Shown here: in pieces, positions 35,688 to 47,698 of the stretch
Layout of the letters: every line of letters begins with the position of its first letter
Position numbering within the stretch: position 1 is the stretch's first letter
NCBI GenBank assembly: GCA_964247055.1
Contig: OZ176050.1
Span: forward strand, 14,260,001 to 14,324,000
DNA length: 64,000 bases
DNA from: Paragordius varius
Lineage: Eukaryota; Nematomorpha
Direction of reading: 5' to 3'
Notes under the pieces: generated by a model
Told to the model about the DNA's origin: nothing
Databases searched by the model: none
What the model saw: only the letters and a program-made list of their open reading frames with translations
Program-made: the position numbers and the translations under genes

Positions 35688-36619
35688 GAGAGATAGTTTT
35701 TTGCGCTCTTTTAGATGAAATAAAATACATGGCTCTATATCTACAACTTTTAATTTTGAAAATTACGAGTTTAATGTTAAATCGGATTATCGATAAACCC
35801 TAATGAATTTTTTAGGTATTGGACCATTTTCAGATATACTATTTATGTATTAATGAAATAAATTTTTAATTAACAAGAATGGCAATTAAAATAGCCAAAA
35901 TTTGTTGTCTATTATAAGCATTTTTTTTACCCTAAGAAAAGATGTTGTTAACACTGAATGATTAAAATTTAAAAATTAGGACCTTATTTAGAAATCTCCA
36001 CAGTACATGGTTTATCTAAAATAGTTTTTTTTGAATGAAAGAAAAATGGGTTATGGTTTACCTCGTGGAGTATATTTTAGGTTTTATTTCAAAGTTGCGG
36101 GATTAATGATTCCTTTCCCATTCAAAGAGAGTTCTGACAATAATTTCGGTTAAAATTCTTTTCGAAAAAGTTTCACAATATCATTTTATATTACAAATAA
36201 GTTCTTAAAGTTAAAACGGTCAATGATACTAATTATTAATCATATCGATATCGATATAAGGATTTTAATAAAGTTCAAAATTTACCACTTTATTATGAAT
36301 TAATAAGATAGAGTTTGATCATAACAATTTAAACGATTATTTTTTGCTGGCATTCATGAATAGCTAATTTATACTATGTTGCATGCACAGGTGAAATATT
36401 TAACTGTAAAAATTTAAATTTGAGGACTTAACTCTCAAATTAGTTTGAAAGTGAGATAAAAAATTGGAAAGGGCGAGCCACATATGTTGAAACGGATGGT
36501 TTTTTTCGCAGCAGTGCGCAAACGGTACAATAACACTTTGAAGTATTTATATATATTTGACATATAACTTAATGACTTTTTACTCATATTTTTGAAAAAA
36601 ATGGTTTGTTTTCAAGTAT
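35688..36619. other. A+T-rich spacer
   Basis: No gene or repeat family recognised. Confidence 0.4.
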
Positions 36620-37178
36620 ATATTATTATTTGAATGGAGTTGCTTGAACATCTAAAGTTGGTCCTTGAACACTTTAAATTGATCCTTAAACACTTCAAGT
36701 TAATCTTTTGATTTTTTTGTTTTTGACTTTTATCAAGAAAATCGTGTATCATTCATCTACTCTATCAATTTTGACCTATTTTCTTTATTTAGCATAAACT
36801 TTAAATCAATATCAATTTTTAATCATTCAGAAACCGTATATCTTTAATAATTTCCGAATTATTTTAAATAATTATAAGATTTTGACGCGAAAAATATATA
36901 AATTTTCTAAGTTTTTATTTAAAATTTATAATTAAAAGCATTTATAATTAATAATTTTTAAATTGGGAAAAATTAATAAAAAAAGTGGTTGTTGAAAATT
37001 TTATATTCTTAGTGAATAAAAAATTAAAAAATAAATGCAAAAATTATGGTTGAGAAAACTTTAATTTTAGGGACCAACTTGAAGTGTTCAAGGAATTTGA
37101 AGTTTTAAACGACCAACATGAAGTGTTCAAGGACCAATTTGAAAAGTTCAAGGACACTCTTGCAAATGGTATATACAA
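36620..37178. mobile_element. Foldback element with 21-bp subterminal repeats
   Basis: The left end has reverse-oriented repeats (TTGGTCCTTGAACACTTTAA, then GATCCTTAAACACTTCAAG; 36648-36720). The right end has forward repeats (GGGACCAACTTGAAGTGTTC and three further versions; 37069-37165). Period 21 bp. Terminus ...AATGGTATA. The middle is A+T-rich and non-coding. Confidence 0.7.
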
Positions 37179-37284
37179 GGAAAAAAGTCAACTAATGAAT
37201 ATCAATATTGGCCTAACGCAAATGGCTAACATATGTATTAATACTTGGAAAAATAGAACATTTTAAAACCAATGATATATCTAA

Positions 37285-37700
37285 AATTTAAATTCATTAT
37301 TCAACAATTCAATTCCCCCCTTAAGCAATTTAAATTCACCCTCGAACAATTCGAAATTCTCTAACATTTTAAATTCCCCCTAAAATAGTTTTGTGTTATA
37401 TTAAATATTATTGGTAATAATATATGCCATAAAGATATAAATAATGATGAGTTATAATAACCTGATAACATGTATATATTTATAAAAATAGAAAATGCTG
37501 GCTTTGTGATCTGTTTCCGGAAAACCGTTAGAACCATTCAAATTCAAATGCCGAAAAGATATATTCATTAATGAATGCCCGACAATAGCTTCGCCCTTTT
37601 TGGATTAGGTCCCCAGTTCGGGCCCACCCAGTGTAAAAAACTGTTTTTTTTTGAATAATTTATATTTATTGAATTGTTCAAGGGTGCGTGCGATTAAATA
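37285..37700. mobile_element. Second foldback subfamily, interrupted by a Helitron piece
   Basis: 37310-37450 (TTAAATTCACCCTCGAACAA and GCCATAAAGATATA) matches the element at 52803-53074. The other end, GAATTGTTCAAGGGTGCG, is at 37671-37690. The interval 37480-37655 is Helitron 5' sequence. Confidence 0.55.
37480..37655 (+). mobile_element. Helitron 5' fragment
   Basis: GAAAATGCTGGCTTTGTGAT, then CTGTTTCCGGAAAACCG, then GGCCCACCCAGTG, all shared with 12460-12709 and 46830-47065. Confidence 0.6.
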
Positions 37701-38355
37701 TTAAATGGCTTATATTGTTACACGTCAGAAGCGTTGTAAATATTTATATTTTATCTCCTATTTATCAAAAAACAAAAATTTATTAAAGTTATCATTAACC
37801 ATTTTTATGTCTTATCGAAACTTGATTTACCAATAAAAACATCATTTTGAGGCCATGTATGACGTAATATTTTATGGAGAGCGTGAATTTGAAGATTTAA
37901 AATTTTATTTATAATTCACCAATAAATTTATTAAGCATGAATTTTTGATTTATAAAGTATTCTTATTAAACTTAATAAAATTAAACGACTGATTTTTAAT
38001 TTAAAATGTTTGATTTCCGGGATATACTCTAGCATTTTTGACGAACTTCAAAATTTATTAATCAAGATACAATAATTATTTTTGTACCCTTTTTTATGAT
38101 TTATTAACATGCTAAATTTGGTTAAATTATACTTTTATTTTTCCATGATGTTATATTTAAACTATTTTTATTAAAAATGTATGATAAATAGCGATTTTAC
38201 TGCCAAAGTTATATGCATTTTTAGTTTTTGCATGGCATATGACCTCCAAATAAAAGACAATCTCTGCAAAAATTCTGATCTTCCAAATATTTTCTAAACC
38301 TTAAAATACAATATCATATTTTTAATAATGGAAGAGTTTTTGTATATGAAGCAAT

Positions 38356-38872
38356 AAGTTGTTAACACTCCATTAACTTTTGGGGTAGTTTTATATCCCA
38401 AAACGATAAGAATTTTGATTTTATAATGGAGCCGAATTTTAAAATACGTTTTATTTAGCCTTTTAATCGTATTACACAAAAAAAATTTTTTAAGAAATGT
38501 AAAATTGTAAAAAGATCCTCATCTCAAATTTTTTCCGCAATTTTTTTTTCTCTGATTTTTTTTAAATCGCTAATGAAACAGGCAAATAATTGTATATTAT
38601 GATTAAAAAATGAAAATTTTACCAGAAAAAAACTTGATTTATTTTTATTTGAATATTAGCATTCGTTTCAATCGGGTATTGTAGTGACCCCATTTTAGAC
38701 TCTAGAAGTATCAGAACTGTAAAAAATATAAGTTCTTTTATTTAATACATGAGAACAATGTATAATAATTTTTTAACTAGAATAACTTTCTAAACTGTAG
38801 ATTATTAACAAAATCGAGTGAGATATAAAATTTACAAAGTAAACTAGGGCAGAAAAGTGAAAGGTATAAAGT
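38356..38872. repeat. Dispersed repeat family I, copy 2
   Basis: Begins TGTTAACACTCCATTAAC then TTTTGGGGTAGTTTTATATC. Direct homologue of 26990-27425. Confidence 0.65.
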
Positions 38873-39039
38873 ATAAGTGTTATGATTATTACATAATTTT
38901 TATCGCGCTCTTGGGGCTTTTTGGCATTATTTTAAATTATTATTAAATTTTAGTATGTTATATGTTTTTATTATTTTGATTTAAATTAGTTTTCCTTATA
39001 AGCATTTTGTTATGAAAAAGGTAGTTAAATGACATAATC

Positions 39040-39058
39040 AAAATAAAATTTATTTATT
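39040..39058 (-). terminator. Candidate poly(A) signal of the FKBP gene
   Basis: On - AATAAATAAA occurs about 70 bases after the stop codon. Confidence 0.35.
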
Positions 39059-39123
39059 AATTAGAAAAAAATATAAAAAATGATGAATGAATATTGTTAT
39101 AATTAAATTAAATAATTAGTATG

Positions 39124-42100
39124 TTATAATTCATTGCCATGTTTTTCAATATTCACGATTTCAATCTCAAAATGTAAGGTTGCGTTCGGAGGTATGATAG
39201 GGGGTCGTCCCTCTTCCCCGTAGGCCAACTCAGGCGGTCCCGAAAATTTTTTCTTTTCTCCAATACACATGCTAAATTAAAAATAAAGGGTTCGCATGTA
39301 ATTGCCACAAAAAATGGTTGTAATCCAGTACACCAACCATAATTTTTAATTCCATAGATGGAAGATTAAACTTTTAATTTTTATTCAGACAAAAGTTTTA
39401 CAATAATGAGGTTTTGGAATTCAAAATCTCCGAACTGACATTGTTTGCCCGTGTTCATTATGTGTGATTGATGAGTCCACAACAAGGACGGGCACACTAT
39501 GACTCGTGGTAAACACCATCATCTCAAAACTTACATGAAGCCACCTATTGCTTAATAGGAAATACTATGACTTCTAATCCGCTAAAAACTGACTCGTCAT
39601 ATCAAAATAGCGTGCCTTTGGGGCTAAATTTCATAAAACCTAACAGGCCATATGAGTCCAATAGCTGCTTAACCCCGTAACAAGGCAAAAATTGTAGGTC
39701 GTGCAGTTTTTTAAAATTAAATGTTAATTAGGCCCTTCACGCCCTGAAAAATGCGCCATCATAGAAAAAATTTTAGTTTTGGGGCATCTTTTCCAAAACC
39801 TAGTAAGAGCATATGGAATCAATCATGATTCCAGGTACTCATCGTAAAAAGGCAAAAAATTTAATCAAGCGCTTTTTTGTATCAGCCTCTGGTTAGGAAT
39901 AGCCTAAAACTGCGCCACCATATCAAAATTGCGTTGTTTAGGAGTTAATTATCAGGAAATTTATAAAGCCATATAAGCTCATTAGAAACTTAAAATACTA
40001 TCCGTAACTAGGTAAAAAAGGTCGGGCCTTTTTTTATTAGCCGTTAGTTTGGGACTCTTATCCCCTAAAAACACGCTATCATATAACGATTATTTAGTGT
40101 TGAGGTTATTTTCGAATGACCCATAGACGTATAAAGATGATTCCAAATATTTGCCCTATAAAGGCAAATAATTTAATTCACACCTTTCCATATAGGTTTA
40201 TGGGTAGGGGTCTGGTTTAAAAATGAGACGCCATACAAAAGTGGCCTGGTTTTGGAGCTAATTTTCAAAAAACTTAAGAAGCAATATAAGTTCAGTCAAA
40301 CAATTTTGGGGAGATTGTATAATATCATTATCTTTGAAAAGGGACCTGGATTTCGCAAAACGAAAATTTAATAAGGGACAGTTTAAATATGGTCAATTTC
40401 GAGAAAACTATATTAGAGCATATGCAAAAACCCATAAAAGAATAATTAAAGATATTCTTTTTATTTAATATGTTTTTTGTTATTTTTTATCACCATGACC
40501 TCTATTTATTGCAAATTATTAAGAATAATTATCGGCGATTTTACTGCGTACGTTTTTTTATATACATAAATTCAACTCAGTTTTTATACCATATAACATA
40601 TTTGTCTACACCAGGGGTGATGCGGCCCTCCAAAAAAATGTATGGCGCGCGAAAAGTTTGGGAACCCATTGTAAATATATGCTCACAATATTTTGATAAA
40701 ATAAATATTTCTTAAACAATTTTATGTATCAATCTATGCAATTGGCACAATCATCAACAAACAATTGCTATATTTTGTGTGCATTTTACAAAGCCTTATG
40801 TTTGATATCAAATATAAGGCTTATTATGAATGCCCATATATATTTTAAATGCGGTCCGCGAAGCCATTTATGTTGGACAGCTCTGGTCTAAACTAAAATA
40901 TTACCCATTGATTTCTCGTTCCCAAATCTCTATGACTCGACCAGCGCCCAACGGAAATTTAAAGGGAGTATCATTGAAGCTTGAACTAAATATACTTCCG
41001 TCATCGAGTGTGCCCTGTAAGAATTTTTATCATATTTTAAAGTAGATATAATTAATAAAAAATTATAAATAAAACTTAATAAAAAATTTGAACAAAAGTT
41101 TATTTCTAAATATCAATTATATGGATGTTGCGCAAAAGATTTTATCTTAGACGAATGGTGCATTGACATAATCATATTAAAAATATGAGATACAGTTAAT
41201 ACCTGTTTTATGACAATTAAATAAAATGGAGTATACATTTAACATTAAAAAATAATTTGGTCATAATCAATTTTTGACACATTTTTAAAGGATTCTTAGT
41301 TTGGGCAATGCGAAATATATTTTTGCCACATTAGGTGCCATTGAGTGTTAAATTTACTGTAATGTTATAACATAATTTATTTTTCAATAAAAGGCAATAT
41401 ATTGCATAGGGTTTTATACATAGAATCTGCATCCTTGAAGGCAACCCCGTACATGACATTCATTTTAGTTGAATATTTTAAAACTTAAGCACCACTGTTT
41501 GACTATTAAAGCCCAGAAAATCGACAACTCAGCTCAGTAAACCACTGCATAATCAGGATTATTTTTAAATTGAAAATAAAGGCCATAGAAAATCAATATA
41601 GTAAATATTTTTTAGATTTATTAGTTGGTATATTATAATTCAGCATTAATTTAATTTATATAAAATAAGAATATTCGTTACTACTAGTAATATCTAAAGT
41701 AAATTCAATTATTTTGGAGTAACCATATTTTAAATAAATAAATAAATAAAATTTAGTGGGTGTCAAATAATGTTATTATCATCATTCGTTTTCATTTCAT
41801 AAAAATATATATATATAAAGGAAAAATATATCCAAAAATTATTTTAAATAAACTGTTCATAAAATTTTCGTTATTAATTCAAACTTTGCCAATCAATAGA
41901 TAACAATTACATATTTTATAGGCTTGCGTTCCCATATATTTGATCAAAGTAGAGTCTAAAATTTCGTATATAATAATATTTTATGGGGCTTTTAATAATT
42001 AAAAATATAAAATTTTATTTCATTTTCAATTCAAGTATCGAACGGGTTAATCACATGTTTTAAATACAAAATGTATGGTACCATAATAGCGTTTTTAGAT

Positions 42101-42778
42101 AATTCTGATTTCAAAACCTGCATAAAGAAATTATGCAATTTTTAAAATAATTTTGATATATAATATCGCCATTTCAGACACTTTACTTTTTAAATGAATG
42201 TCAATGCTAATAGAAGCATAAGCTTATATATTTATTAACAGTCATATTTCGGTTTATAAATAAAAATTAAAAACAATCAGCTTAAAATGAGTTTGGTGTG
42301 TAATTTGTTTTAATATGCGATGGGAACATCAAATTCTTTTCTAATTTTAAAAGAGGGGTGCCCAACATGCGGCCTTCAAAATATTTTGCGCAACCCAAAA
42401 ATTCAGAATATTACTAAATTAATGCGGAGATTCATACACAAAATATCTTATTTTCACATATAAGTCGTCTATCCAAATTTTGGCAAACTGGCTAAAATTT
42501 ATAAACAAATAGTAGTAATAATATTGTGTTTATATATTTTACATAATCTTAGATTTGAAATCTATAAAATATTTCCCATATATTTTTCGAAGTGTGGATC
42601 GCCATTTTTTGAGTCGAAAACGCGACCCACAAAGTTTAAAAGGTAGCTATTTTTCATAATTATAAAAAGTCAAAATCTACATTTTTAACCTTAAATTTCA
42701 CAGATATATTCATGTTATAAAAATATATTAATACTTACATTATAATCGACATAAACCATATCCCCGCGTTGGGCACAT
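39124..42778 (-). CDS. FKBP-type peptidyl-prolyl isomerase, ER type (3' exons)
   Basis: Three exons join in phase on -: 42778-42739 (40 nt), 41014-40905 (110 nt) and 39271-39124 (148 nt, stop at 39124-39126). The peptide reads CAQRGDMVYVDYN, then GTLDDGSIFSSSFND, then FPLGAGRVIEIWEREING, then MCIGEKKKFSGPPELAYGEE, then PPNATLHFEIEIVNIEKHGN and EL. This is the FKBP core. The active-site Trp and PPELAYG loop are kept, but the usual FDSS is FSSS, so the pocket Asp is missing. Splice sites are GTAAGT and GTAATA donors with CGAG, TTACAG and AATTTAG acceptors. The HGNEL end resembles the C-terminal ER-retention tails of FKBP2-like proteins. The signal-peptide exon is not placed. The last intron holds a Helitron and a hAT MITE. 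FKBP2- and FKBP14-like origins cannot be separated here. Confidence 0.82.
39550..40535 (+). mobile_element. Helitron body and 3' region in an FKBP intron
   Basis: Alternating body repeats (GCGTGCCTTTGGGGCTAAAT and AAATTGCGTTGTTTAGGAG types), then TTTAATAAGGGACAG and CCCATAAAAGAATAATT, which recur (reverse) at 63880-63990 near an intact Helitron 3' end. The last bases of the terminus are lost at about 40535. Confidence 0.6.
40612..40885. mobile_element. hAT MITE next to an FKBP splice donor
   Basis: Starts CAGGGGTGATGCGGCC and ends GTTGGACAGCTCTG. Octamers GTCTACAC (40604-40611) and GTCTAAAC (40886-40893) match at 7 of 8. It has no ORF of its own. Its end lies 19 nt from the donor at 40904/40903. 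Confidence 0.75.
41015..42738 (-). other. FKBP intron, with a possible hAT scrap
   Basis: A+T-rich. AGGGGTGCCCAACATGCGGC at 42354 resembles a hAT terminus but no partner end was found. No other feature. Confidence 0.35.
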
Positions 42779-43257
42779 CTCGATTCCGTTAATTGGAAAA
42801 GAATATTGGTCAATACAAACAAATAAATGAATATTGAATCAAATTTTATAAGAAAATAAAACGTGGATTTTGCCATATGTAACAAAAAAGTATTTTTATC
42901 TATTTTTTATATTACATTACATAAAGATGTTATCAAATATATACATAAATTCTATGGTATACAAAGAAAAAGAAAAACGCATTTTTTCTATCATATGGAA
43001 TCGTATATTTAACCAGAATTTTGCGAAAGAAAGAATGAAGATAATTATATATTATTAACAACACTTAAAATTTAGGTCAGCACATATATTTTTTAATGTT
43101 AATATTTAACACACGACGAATCGATTTTAAAATATAAATAATTATTAGCGAAAAGAAAATATATACTTAATGGAACATCTTTTTCTAGTTGGCGGCGAAA
43201 ATATGTCACGAATTGATAAGTAAATTATAATTTAGGAGTTTTTGTTTGATGGTAGAT

Positions 43258-43519
43258 ACAGTATATATATATATATATGTATATATAAATTATACGGACA
43301 AAAAACAAATATTGTTTTAAAACGCCGCTTTCTTGATTTTGTTAAATATAATTCCATTATTATAGAAAGTATGCATTGGCAACACAATCATTTTATGCAT
43401 TTTACAATTATAGACATATATAGGAGAAATTAGGGTCCAAAAAAGTATGGTTCTCTTATTTAAAAAATTATTTTTTTTAGATTTTAAGTTTTGTCTCTAT
43501 AATTTCAATTTTTACTGTA
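43258..43519. mobile_element. Family A MITE, copy
   Basis: ACAGTATATATATATATATA with ATTATACGGACAAAA on the left; AATTTCAATTTTTACTGTA on the right. Confidence 0.7.
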
Positions 43520-43806
43520 AATTTATGAAAACATTATAAGCCCTTAAGTATGGAAGTAGGGCATCCATGATATTTAATATATGGTGTAATTAGGTTTAAT
43601 TTGTAACGTTATTTAGTTTAGTTGTAACTATAAAAATCTTATATGTGTTTATCATACGTTTTTGCTGAAAACTTTTTTTAATTCTGCAATTTACTTGGTT
43701 AATATTTGTAATTAATGCTATCCGATGATGGATTTTTAAATAAATGCGAAGCACTTTTTTTATATTGATGGATATTCACTCTTATGGTAGCATTGGCTTT
43801 CCTTAC

Positions 43807-43839
43807 CTACGCTTCGTCCAAATCGGGGGGTATAAAAAC
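43807..43839 (-). CDS. Possible upstream FKBP mini-exon
   Basis: On - a TATTAG acceptor with a good pyrimidine tract is followed by about 30 bases. Two donors, GTAGGT and GTAAGG, both leave a phase that joins the 42778 exon, giving FIPPDLDEA|C or FLYPPIWTKR|RC. Attractive in phase but too short to prove. Confidence 0.25.
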   Translation of the reverse strand, partial: VFIPPDLDEA

Positions 43840-44089
43840 CTAATAATATATATGAATTCAGAAAGGAAAATGAATCAAGATTTTTATGGTGCTTTTAGTT
43901 TTGGTTGGCCCTTATGTGTGATTTAAGAATGTTATTTTAACTTTTCTAATAAGTGCTTCATATCTGATGGAAAAACTTGCGCAGTTTTTTTAAATTAAAG
44001 GTTTTTTGGGGGAAAGTTAGAGGCTTCATTCCAAAAATATTACTAAAATACATAAATTACTTATTTTAAAACAAAATTAATTATTTGAT

Positions 44090-44650
44090 GTTAACACCGA
44101 AAGTTCTATTTTTTTGGTCGTGCTAAATGGGCTATTCATCCTAAGATTAACGCAAAAATGCCGGGACGCGATAAAAATTATATGACTAAATTTTGATATT
44201 TAAAAATATTAATTAAAACAATGCATACTTTTTCAAAAATTTTAATTTTTAGCAAAAATTTTGTTGAATCATAAGTCAAACTATTTTGAGTTGGAAACAG
44301 TAATAAATTATAAGATATTATAAAAACACATTTTCTTCGATAATGCTGAACATTTCTATCACCATAGGATTTCAATTGAAACATTCATTTTCTCAAAAAA
44401 CACAATAATTATATATAAATTTGAAGGCGAACGAATACTTAAATCAAAATTTTGAAGTGATAGAAATGTTCAGATTGAATTATATCAGTGTTTTTATGGT
44501 ATGTTAACTAGTTTTATGACTTATAATTTCAAAATTTTGCTAAAATTAAATTTTTGAAAATGTTTTTTTAAAGATATTTTAAGTTCACATTAAAATTCAG
44601 CGTATATTTAGGATTTTTATGGCAGAATTCCTGCATTTTTGCTTTTATAA
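44090..44650. repeat. Family J foldback repeat
   Basis: Inner arms CTGAACATTTCTATCAC (44346-44362) and its exact reverse complement (44457-44473). Outer arms contain TTTTTAGCAAAAATTTTG and CAAAATTTTGCTAAAATTAA. One arm with its flank recurs, reversed, at 55780-55930. Confidence 0.6.
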
Positions 44651-45059
44651 GACTATTTCATAACCTTTTAAGATAGTTTTGCGCCCCATAGCAATTTTGA
44701 TTCAACTAAAATGTTAGAGTGGCAAATAAAAAGCTATTTAAAGCGTTTTAGGCACATAATTCGCTATACAATACATCTTTGTTAACACCTGATAACAAAT
44801 CGCTTCTACTTGTCCTTTTATTAAATTGTTTACCAATCCTGGCCTGTTTTTATTTATGATAAATATTGAATCATTTCAATAGTTGGTAGTGTTTTAAAAT
44901 ATTAATGACCGAAATGCAAAAAGATTTATCGATAATAAATTTTTTTTATCGTATGAAGAATTAATCAAACAACTCGATATGAGTGCATATAAATGCATAA
45001 AAAATTCGGCCATTATGTCGATAAAACTTTTCATGACCTTTTTAAATTTCAGTCCGCGA

Positions 45060-47065
45060 GACATATTGGGGTAAAATCTTTGTGAATCAACTACTGTTTT
45101 AAAAATTATTTTAGTAGCGTAAATCTTGTGCTGCTACGCAGCCCGAGGAAATCGTTCGGTCTTCTGGGGAGAGGGGGAGGGGGGCGCTATCTGGAAAAAA
45201 GGGGGTGATCCATATATGTGGATTATTTCGAAACATTAATTAATACTTATGATTATAGGACTTTCAAAACGGTGCATCATAGGACTTTCAAAACTGTGCA
45301 ATACTAATATATTGTTTACTGATGTGAAGGCCCCAAATTGACGAAAAAACCGCTATACTATAATTATAACCTTTTTATGGGTATTATTTAACGCCTTTAT
45401 TACTCTTATTAATTCTTAAGTTTTTAAAAAATTAGTCCAAAACCACGCCATTTATGTATGGCGTTTCCCTTTTAAATCGGTAGACCCCTACCCAAAAGGC
45501 CCCAAAGTAACGCCTAATAAAAAAACCTTGACCTTAATTTTTACCTAGTTACGGGTATTATTTAGAACTTTATATCATATGGCTTTATAAGTGTTCTGTA
45601 AATTAGTTTTAAAACAACTCAATTTCTATATAGTGGCGTTTTGGGCGGGTAGCTCCTTATTTAGGTGTATAAAAAAGCGTTGGGCAAAATTTTTGCCTTT
45701 ATGTCGGTAATATCTGGATTTATCATTGATTCCATATGTTCCCATAAGTCTTTGGAAATGTTGTTTCCAAACTACAAGATTGTTCTAGGCGGCGCATTTT
45801 TCAGGGTGTAAAACTTTACTTAGCGACTCATTGAAATAACCCCCTATGTAACTATTTGTTTTTGAAGGGGTAAAAATATTGTAAGCCCTTAACTCACATT
45901 GTCTCATAGGTTTCTGAAATCACCATATGGATAGAGCATGCTCTATCCATATGGTGACGCAGTTTTACACGGGTAGCCCCCTAACCAGGGGCGAAACAAA
46001 AAATCGCTTGATTAAAATTTTTTGCCTTAATTCGGGCAATACCTGGAATCATGATTGATTCCATAGCTCTCATGAGATTTTCCAAAAATCTCAAAACCAG
46101 AAGTCATTCTATGATGGCGCATTTTTCAGAGCAAGGGCCTAATTAAGCGGTAATTTAAAAAGAACCGCTCGACTTATATTTTTCCTTTTTTACGGGTAAT
46201 ATTTCAGGCCCTTAAAACTTATATGGCCTGATAGGTTTTCTGAAATTATCCTAAACAACGCAATTTCGATATGGTAGCGCAGTTTGAGGCGGGTAGCTCC
46301 CTACCCAGAGGCTGATACAAAAAAGCGCTTGAATAAAATCTTTGACTTTTTACGAAAAATACCGGAATTATAATTGATTCCATATGCTCTCATTAGTTTT
46401 TGGAAGAAATGCCTTACCACTAAAATATCAATGGTGGCGCATTTTTTAGGGCGTGAAGGGCCTAATCAACGGCTTTTTGAAAAGCACGGCCTTAATTTTT
46501 GTTTTGTTACAGGTAATATTTTAAGCAGCTATTGAACTCATACATGATAAGTTTTCTGAAATTTAGCCACAAAGGCAGGCTATTTCGATATGACGGCGCA
46601 GTTTTTAGTGGGTATCTCCTTATCCAGCTGCCAATATTAAAAAAACGCTGGAGAGGCTCATTAAATATTTACTGTCTCATACCTTGGGAGAAAAATAGAT
46701 TCAAAAAAATATTTTTGTGGACTTAATTTTTTTGAAAAAAGGCATTTTACAAGGGGAGTGGGTAAAAGTGCCTAAATCAAAAAAAGGAACCGACTATGTT
46801 TTGCGCAATAAAAAAATTAAATAATATTTGAAATTGAATGGTCTAACACGTTTTCCGGAAAATTGTCAGAAAGACACGATTTTTGTGGACAAGTGTTTTC
46901 AAAATTACCCATTTTTTACACGGGTGGGTCTGAAAGCCCAATTTATGAAAGGACGAGGTTATTGTGAAGGCATTCATTATTGATTATATTTTTTTGGATT
47001 AGAATGAGTCTACCCGTTTTCCGGAACAGATCACATAGCCAGCATTTTTATTTTAAATATATAGA
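45060..47065 (-). mobile_element. Helitron-like element with ~161-bp tandem repeats
   Basis: On - the 5' end TCTATATATTTAAAAT (preceded by A) lies at 47065, followed by the CCGGAAAACGGGTAGAC block. The body (about 46840-45300) is a tandem repeat of about 161 bp in which two types alternate: GGCGCATTTTTCAGGG (near 45783, 46112, 46436) and GCGCAGTTT..GGCGGGTAGCTCC (near 45630, 45950, 46274, 46592). A pyrimidine-rich block with a CCGAGG hairpin region lies near 45133-45200. No Rep/helicase. The exact 3' end is unclear. Confidence 0.55.
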
Positions 47066-47690
47066 TAAAACATTATTATTCTGTATTACATTAAAAGCTT
47101 AAATATTTTATTTTGTGTGCTAGAGTCTAATGGAAGACTTTTAAAAAAATAAATAACTAGTTTAGTTGATAATTATTATGTTTGTTTTGGTGATGTTCAG
47201 CCTAAAAGCTTATACATTAACATTTTGCAACCATAACATACTATTTAATTGCATATTGTATCAGCGCTTTAAAAAATTTTAAAACCTGAGAGCTGCGGCT
47301 AAAAAGTTTGATATTGAGTCTTAATCGCTTTAAGATATAAAACTACCCTAAACATGAAGTGTCACAACCAAAAATTAATAAAAATGCTGTCAAATCAAAA
47401 AATATATTTTGTAAAAATAAAGATACCATTTAATATATTATATGAATGATTATGCCTGAGCATAGAGTGGATTATATTTTGGCCATCATAGATAATTTTA
47501 CAATAAAACTAAAAATTATACTTAATATAATATTTTTTTTACTAGTAATCAAAAATTATTATATTCAATGATATCAATAATATTATTTCAATAAGTAATC
47601 TGGTCGGCTGTTTTATGATATGGTGAAATTTACATGTGTATCATGAAATCAAATTTAATTGAGGAAAAAGTAGTACATGTTTTTATATGT
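47066..47690. other. Upstream region of the synthase gene
   Basis: A+T-rich. A possible first exon is ATG at 47384 with nine codons to a GTAAAA donor at 47411 (MLSNQKIYF), in phase with the next exon. Evidence is phase and position only. Confidence 0.3.
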
Positions 47691-47698
47691 CATTTTAG

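Noticed and set aside
37084-37266. A 60-codon open frame with heptad-like repeats (DQ.EVFK) suggesting a coiled-coil protein
   Set aside because: The repeats are the 21-bp subterminal units of a foldback element, also present reversed and in non-coding copies elsewhere. The periodicity is of DNA origin.
42353-42780. A hAT MITE between AGGGGTGCCCAAC and GTTGGGCACATCT
   Set aside because: The right 'end' is FKBP coding sequence (CAQRGDM). The match is probably chance; only a left-end scrap remains possible.
47453-47520. ATG at about 47455 (MPEHRVDYILAI) as first exon of the synthase
   Set aside because: No usable donor in phase follows. The ATG at 47384 with GTAAAA fits better, though still unproven.
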